Source: Armatimonadota bacterium
GTDB taxonomy: Bacteria; Armatimonadota; Armatimonadia; Armatimonadales; Armatimonadaceae
Direction of reading: 5' to 3'
Assembly: GCA_014379275.1 (NCBI GenBank)
Contig: JACMMA010000058.1
Coordinates: 1-8,948, forward strand
DNA: 8,948 nt
The first letter of the stretch is position 1, and every line of letters begins with the position of its first letter. The position numbers and the translations under genes were made by a program. The notes under the pieces were generated by a model that saw only the letters and a list, made by a program, of their open reading frames with translations, was not told where the DNA came from and did no database searches. Shown piece after piece: positions 5,501 to 8,948 of the stretch.

Positions 5501-8044
5501 TCTGCGTTCGCGCAAACTCAGCAGGGTAAGCAAGCCCTGGCGAGTCTCGCAAACCTGCCGACACCGCTCGACGGCGCATTCCCGGCGGAGCGCCCGGACG
5601 GCGAGACCGGTGGCACTGTCGCGACAAACCGAGTCGTGATTTCCGGGAACGCGGGTGAAAAAGGCGTGGCAAACTACCGGGTGCGCGGGGAAATCTACGC
5701 CCAGAATCTTCGCGCGGGCCTATACGGGGCAGACGTCGTTCGCCTCGCACTGGACCAGGGTAGCGACGCCGCGGTGGCACCCGGTCAGCCGAACGTGGGC
5801 GCACGACTGGAAGCGGCCAACGTACGGATTTCTGATTTCGTCGCGGAGCAGGTTCGGCTGACCGGGTCGCTCGTCGGCGAAACGGCAACAGTGGCCAGTC
5901 TTCAAATCGTCAGTGGGTCGAGTACTATCACCGGCTCCGGGACGGCAGGGATCGGCGAAAATGGTCAGGTCAGCGCGTTGCTCGACTCGAACGCGGTGTC
6001 ACTGGATCTGGTGCGGGCTTTTGTTCCGACACTACCCTTATCGGGGAGTCTCGCCCTCAGCGTGATTGCGTCAGGCCCGACGAAAACGCCGAACGTTCAG
6101 GCGTCGCTCGAAGGGCAGGATATTCTGGTGGTGTCGCGCACCGCGGCGGGCGAAAAGTTACCCGGGACCGAGGAAAGCGGCACGAGCACGACGGACGCGC
6201 CGCAGGCGAAACCGATTCGTTTGTCTCTCGTACGCGCCATCGCACGGATCGGCTCCGACGCCGAAGGCAAGCGATTCTTCGAGCTCAGCGATGCGCAGGT
6301 AGCGCGCGATGGCGGCGGTCGGCTGGAAGCCGAGGCCCGTGTCCCCTTCTCCTACTCGGCACCGTATATCCCGCCGACGGAGCCGCTCCTGGTTCGTTTG
6401 CGCTTCCCGTCGCAAGAGCTGATAGCAATCCGCGCACTCCCGTTCGATGCGTCCACGACCCCCGAAACGGACGAGTCCGGCAAGCCTCAGGAGAAAGCGA
6501 CCCAGCCGTCGGGCTTTACCGGGGGCAACGCAGAGGGCGAAGTCACTCTAACCGGAACGCTTCGGGAGCCGAACCTCGCGGGGTTGATTACGGTGAAAGA
6601 CGCTTCGTATCAGTTCAAAAAGATATTGAAACGCGAAACATTGAACGCCATATCGGACGCCGACGCGACGATCACACTCGCGGGTTCTAAAGTGCAGGTT
6701 GAGTCGTCCGTCACGCTGGCGAGACCGGGCGGGGGGCGCGGCAACAACGGCACCGTGACTGTTAGTGGCGATGTCACCGTGCGCGAGTTGGAAACCGCTC
6801 TAAGTTCGCTCAACAGCCCCCCGACTCCGGCCGCCCGGCGGCGTCAGCCGGTCCCGGTGGCACCGGCTTTCGGGGCAGGTACTACTCTGAATTTACTGGC
6901 GACCTTCACCGGGTTCGAGCCCGTCGAAAGCAATTTCCTGAATCTGAACGAGTCGTTGCGCGGCAAAATAGACGGTCAGATCACGGTAACAGGACCGGTC
7001 AGCGGGCCGACGATCGCCACGCCTTCCGACATGCCGCTTCAGGTGCAGAATGTCCGCATCGTCCCCCCCGGACAGGCGGAACAGACGGATTCGGTAGCAA
7101 TTCCGGTTCCCGCCCCTCCCTACTTTAACATCGAGATCGACGCACCGGGCAAGAACACGATCGCTGTAGGGGGGATCGTTTCCGTAGACGTTTCCGGGAC
7201 GGCGTCGCTGGACGGTTCGCTCGGTCGCCCTTCGCTGCGCGGTGATTTCCTGACGCAGGGCGGGGCATTGCAGTATTTCCTCGGACGTTTCACTCTCGAC
7301 AAGGGGGGCGCGGTTTCGCTCAACTACCTCGGCAACACCGGAAATGTAGAGTTCAGCAGTAGCAACCCGGTCACCGCACGCACCACCGCTTATTTACGTC
7401 CCGGCGCGTCATTGAACGCCGAAAGTCAAACCCGAGGCGGCCTACCCATCGCGTCTACCCAGCCGAGCATTGACGGGCGGGGAACGCGGTACAAGATTAC
7501 GGCGCAATTGGGCGGGCGGTTCAACTTCGGCGCGAACGTGGACCCGGCAAACAACAGCTTCAAAATCACGCCATCCTCCGACCCGCCGCTCACCCCGAGT
7601 CAGATATACGCGCTCCTGGTCCCGAGTTCGCAACTGGCGAGTGCCGCGTCCGGCAATTTCGAGGAGGCGGGTAAACAACTGTTGGAAACGGCGCTCAATC
7701 AAGGCGTGATACCGGGGCTGTTTTCCCCGATCGAACAGCGGCTGGCGAACTCGTTCGGGTTGGAGCAGTTTACGGTGGACTATTCACCGTCCGCACCACT
7801 GACGGTCAACCTCCTAAAACGGTTGCCCGACCCGCTGGATCGCTTCCTCGTCTCCTACACGCGCACGCTGCAAAACAACGGCGTTCGTTCCGGAGGTCCC
7901 GTCCCGTTTACCGCCGGATTCTTGTTCGAACTATACGAACTGCGCGTCCAGCCGAACCAGCCGATCCCGCGCATTTCGTTCGGCCTGTTCACCAACGAGC
8001 AACAAGACTTTACCGGCAACCTGCGCGCGACAATCATCTACTAA
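2546..8044 (+). CDS. tamB: TamB/AsmA-like translocation and assembly (lipid-transfer) protein
   Basis: An 1832-residue protein of the TamB (DUF490) and AsmA-like group, which form long hydrophobic beta grooves spanning the periplasm and move phospholipid or help insert outer-membrane proteins. A basic N-terminus and one signal-anchor helix (about 18-42) place it in the inner membrane. An AsmA-like segment follows (about 140-168, SPRLFLVRRKDGSFNIQELV). The long body is beta-rich and Thr/Ala/Gly/Val-rich, with recurring G-x-h-x-x-P turns: GTLAAPRL near 670, YADAPRLAG near 792, GTRDRPIV near 891, GPTKTPNV near 1175, GTLREPNLAG at about 1337, GSLGRPSLRG at about 1557. A Pro/Arg linker lies at about 1422-1446. 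The last 350 residues form the TamB C-terminal domain, with LTPSQIYALLV near 1682, ending in TIIY. E. coli TamB is about 1260 residues, so this is a long member. No TamA/BamA partner lies in the window. Family confident; cargo unknown. Confidence 0.92.
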   Translation: MSRPRKPRPPSALKLWQRFVCAAVVAVPPVVLFGRLTYGLLDYLDAILAQSAPLASAFASSALGREVRIGSLTPFLSVREIGRYYRELDKLGTLPVIANDITIANGDTLAGSGELAYIPRLSAFVSVPAILSGNSNTAITKIEVESPRLFLVRRKDGSFNIQELVKKETKPPGPPFLTLITLTDAAIRFEDRATRFPQPQTSDLYPVRANGILGARSLRFDIRAEAKAGTATARRLRGVVRVSGAFAQGKPGSRPDTALPSDPQYTLRTQIPDADIAYFARYLFGNFADFSVSGGRATNATVTFVGPTVAQAVAADARQEKSKKKLEGPNPSIIFVSELSGVRGRVNNVPSPIENVNGDVRYVSAGDLISFDVTGTTFASPIALSGSVWALNAKPNTNAPRLAVRFDAPRIPLSRVLPAFKANLPKGISVGGDATAAGFLTGTPNDLAGSATIAVPRIAVQGATTIQNLSADLAYSKGVLQASRLTAQTDLGGIVSGSGRVRLAETGPGGKAFRLLPEAEISSDFSLQAERVSLPRVAALANATRTARDLALAGTANVIVSGATRGKDVSLTADIATRGLSVAGIAFPVAEARVIVRDNVILTPLARFESPTVGSLHVSGDSSLLTSGTGTNAPISLQFAAHALDAGRIARAFGVADVGGIVNAAGTVTGTLAAPRLNVSRFSAVNPRYQQYSLQSVTGANITATKDAITIPVDSPLVARRFPASVTVSGRVREFLAVSANAKVRPILDLKTRLTNIDYTTIAPFLPKPKDGTAPPPQQFAGTLTAANVRVSGYADAPRLAGNGSLRRVLLGNYPVETGEFQFVFQDGLISIPYATVDASVGTITAKGAITRSGYVYGSFDAPALDLSRVSYLTETVATLGGTLAASGTFSGTRDRPIVTASIKPSDIVVAGTAIKNLSATNIRYIANLEQDVQRIEVPRISLEQEGNTSLLVESGAYDFKRKYFASTVTLRSDSIGNLLTSLRESAFAQTQQGKQALASLANLPTPLDGAFPAERPDGETGGTVATNRVVISGNAGEKGVANYRVRGEIYAQNLRAGLYGADVVRLALDQGSDAAVAPGQPNVGARLEAANVRISDFVAEQVRLTGSLVGETATVASLQIVSGSSTITGSGTAGIGENGQVSALLDSNAVSLDLVRAFVPTLPLSGSLALSVIASGPTKTPNVQASLEGQDILVVSRTAAGEKLPGTEESGTSTTDAPQAKPIRLSLVRAIARIGSDAEGKRFFELSDAQVARDGGGRLEAEARVPFSYSAPYIPPTEPLLVRLRFPSQELIAIRALPFDASTTPETDESGKPQEKATQPSGFTGGNAEGEVTLTGTLREPNLAGLITVKDASYQFKKILKRETLNAISDADATITLAGSKVQVESSVTLARPGGGRGNNGTVTVSGDVTVRELETALSSLNSPPTPAARRRQPVPVAPAFGAGTTLNLLATFTGFEPVESNFLNLNESLRGKIDGQITVTGPVSGPTIATPSDMPLQVQNVRIVPPGQAEQTDSVAIPVPAPPYFNIEIDAPGKNTIAVGGIVSVDVSGTASLDGSLGRPSLRGDFLTQGGALQYFLGRFTLDKGGAVSLNYLGNTGNVEFSSSNPVTARTTAYLRPGASLNAESQTRGGLPIASTQPSIDGRGTRYKITAQLGGRFNFGANVDPANNSFKITPSSDPPLTPSQIYALLVPSSQLASAASGNFEEAGKQLLETALNQGVIPGLFSPIEQRLANSFGLEQFTVDYSPSAPLTVNLLKRLPDPLDRFLVSYTRTLQNNGVRSGGPVPFTAGFLFELYELRVQPNQPIPRISFGLFTNEQQDFTGNLRATIIY

Positions 8045-8056
8045 TGCGTTGCTGGC

Positions 8057-8085
8057 TTGACAAGTCCTGTGATCTTGTTTACTAT
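8057..8085 (+). promoter_or_regulatory. nrtR promoter, leaderless type, with small inverted repeat
   Basis: A perfect TTGACA (8057-8062), a spacer of exactly 17 bases and TACTAT (8080-8085) are followed after 7 bases by ATG at 8093. Initiation would fall on or one base before the A of that ATG. No Shine-Dalgarno site is present. ACAAG (8060-8064) and CTTGT (8074-8078) form an inverted repeat with a 9-base gap across the spacer, where a repressor could block polymerase; autoregulation is an inference. Confidence 0.72.
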
Positions 8086-8092
8086 GTGTGCG

Positions 8093-8821
8093 ATGGACAA
8101 GATTGACGCCACCGAACTGCCCCCGAACTACGACCCGAACGCTTTCGAGCACCCTTCGGTTTCCGTGGATGTCGTCGCTCTGACCGCACGCGGCAAGGCG
8201 TTGGAAGTGTTGCTGATTCAGCGTAGCGAGAAACCATACGCCGGATACTGGGCGGTGCCGGGCGGTTTCGTGGGCATGGAGGAAGACCTCGACGCGGTCG
8301 CGGCGCGCAAACTCAGCGAAAAAACCGGGGTCGGGGAAGCCGCCCCTTATTTGGAGCAACTGTACACGTTCGGCAAAGTGGACCGCGACCCGCGCCACCG
8401 CGTCATCACCGTGGCGTATTACGCCCTGCTCCCCGCCCCCGAATCCGGCTTGCCAAACGCCCCCACGGACACCCCCGTCGCGGGCGCGAACGCCGCCCAA
8501 GCCCAATGGTTCGATGTACACGACCTCCCCCCGCTCGCGTTCGATCACGCCGAGATTTTGCACATGGCCATCGCGCGATTGCAGGCGAAATTAGGATATA
8601 CATCGGTCGCGTACGCCCTTCTTCCCGAAGAGTTCACCTTAACCGAACTGCAGACTACCTACGAAACCATACTCGCCCGCATCCTAGACAAGCGTAATTT
8701 CCGCAAGAAGATGCTGTCGCTCGACATCCTCGAAGCGACCGGCAAAGAACGGCGGCTCGGTGCCCACCGCCCCGCACAACTGTTCCGCTGGACGAAGCGC
8801 GAGCCGGTCTTCTTACCTTAG
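8093..8821 (+). CDS. nrtR: NrtR-type regulator: degenerate Nudix domain plus winged helix
   Basis: A 242-residue protein with an N-terminal Nudix domain (about 18-150) and a C-terminal winged-helix domain (about 175-242). In the Nudix box (57-80), Gly58, Glu64, Arg72, Glu76, Gly79 and Val80 are kept, but two of the three metal-binding glutamates are lysines (Lys73, Lys77; RKLSEKTG). Hydrolase activity is therefore doubtful. The C-terminal KRNFRKKM (200-207), followed by RPAQLFRW, is the signature of the NrtR family of NAD-metabolism repressors, which sense ADP-ribose-type ligands and bind palindromic operators. The ATG at 8093 is preferred: the in-frame TTG at 8057 is the -35 box, and the ATG at 8084 overlaps the -10. 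It lies 48 bases after the tamB-like gene with its own promoter. No NAD biosynthesis gene is in the window, so its targets lie elsewhere or beyond 8948. The family is confident; a catalytic role in ADP-ribose turnover is the alternative. Confidence 0.88.
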   Translation: MDKIDATELPPNYDPNAFEHPSVSVDVVALTARGKALEVLLIQRSEKPYAGYWAVPGGFVGMEEDLDAVAARKLSEKTGVGEAAPYLEQLYTFGKVDRDPRHRVITVAYYALLPAPESGLPNAPTDTPVAGANAAQAQWFDVHDLPPLAFDHAEILHMAIARLQAKLGYTSVAYALLPEEFTLTELQTTYETILARILDKRNFRKKMLSLDILEATGKERRLGAHRPAQLFRWTKREPVFLP

Positions 8822-8948
8822 CCTCATTTTCTTTTCTGTTTTTGTCCTACGCGGACGGCGCCAACCTTACGTTGGATCGTTGTACCTGCGGTGCTCGCTA
8901 CTGTTATGTTGCTGGGTTAGCGGTTCGTCCTTTCCTGCGTTCCGCCGC
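8822..8948. other. Non-coding tail after nrtR; possible end of a convergent gene
   Basis: A pyrimidine-rich stretch with T runs follows the nrtR stop, but no stem precedes it, so it is not a standard terminator. Two small stems follow: GTCC/GGAC (8844-8856) and CCAAC/GTTGG (8861-8875), neither with a U run. On the minus strand, 8904-8948 reads as 14 open codons ending in TAA (AAERRKGRTANPAT). It could be the C-terminus of a convergent gene entering from the right, but it is too short to judge. Confidence 0.3.

Noticed and set aside
7931..8563. Minus-strand open frame of 210 codons across the tamB-nrtR junction
   Set aside because: It covers two well-supported plus-strand genes and a strong plus-strand promoter, and has no domain motifs.
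8844..8875. Two small stems after nrtR as a Rho-independent terminator
   Set aside because: The T runs precede rather than follow the stems on the plus strand, and on the minus strand A runs follow them.
1..8948. CRISPR array, insertion sequence, tRNA, rRNA or a hidden defence system
   Set aside because: I saw no regularly spaced repeats, transposase motifs, terminal repeats, cloverleaf or rRNA signatures. All confident proteins are housekeeping, stress or regulatory families.

Overview
The window is a chromosomal stretch of about 60% GC from a Gram-negative-type (two-membrane) bacterium. The strongest sign of a second membrane is a very long TamB/AsmA-like protein. Together with leaderless-looking promoters, a CsbD-type stress protein and a SorE-like dehydrogenase, the layout would fit a deep-branching diderm phylum such as Armatimonadota. 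That placement is a low-confidence inference from general resemblance. I see no mobile element, phage gene, CRISPR array, rRNA or tRNA.

Minus strand, 1-1360. Reading leftwards: a possible 77-residue two-helix membrane protein (1127-1360), a CsbD-family stress protein of 102 residues (731-1039), and the N-terminal 194 residues of a zinc-dependent medium-chain dehydrogenase that runs off the left edge (1-582). The last two have clear Shine-Dalgarno sites. A perfect 10-bp inverted repeat with a hairpin interior lies between the dehydrogenase promoter candidate and its ribosome binding site.

Plus strand, 1454-8821. Lipoyl synthase LipA (1489-2514), the 1832-residue TamB-like protein (2546-8044) and an NrtR-type Nudix/winged-helix regulator (8093-8821) follow each other with gaps of 31 and 48 bases. 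None of the three chosen starts has a convincing Shine-Dalgarno site. Each has a -10-like hexamer ending 6-8 bases before the start codon, twice with a -35 box exactly 17 bases further up. This suggests that each gene makes its own leaderless mRNA, and it moves the best starts of lipA and nrtR downstream of the longest open frame. The last 127 bases (8822-8948) hold no complete gene.

Functionally the neighbours are mostly unrelated housekeeping or stress genes: lipoyl cofactor assembly, transport of lipid or protein to the outer membrane, NAD-linked regulation, a sugar or polyol dehydrogenase and a stress protein. No new multi-gene system is evident. The points most worth following are the leaderless promoter pattern, the hairpin operator before the dehydrogenase, the unassigned small membrane protein, and the degenerate Nudix site of the regulator.
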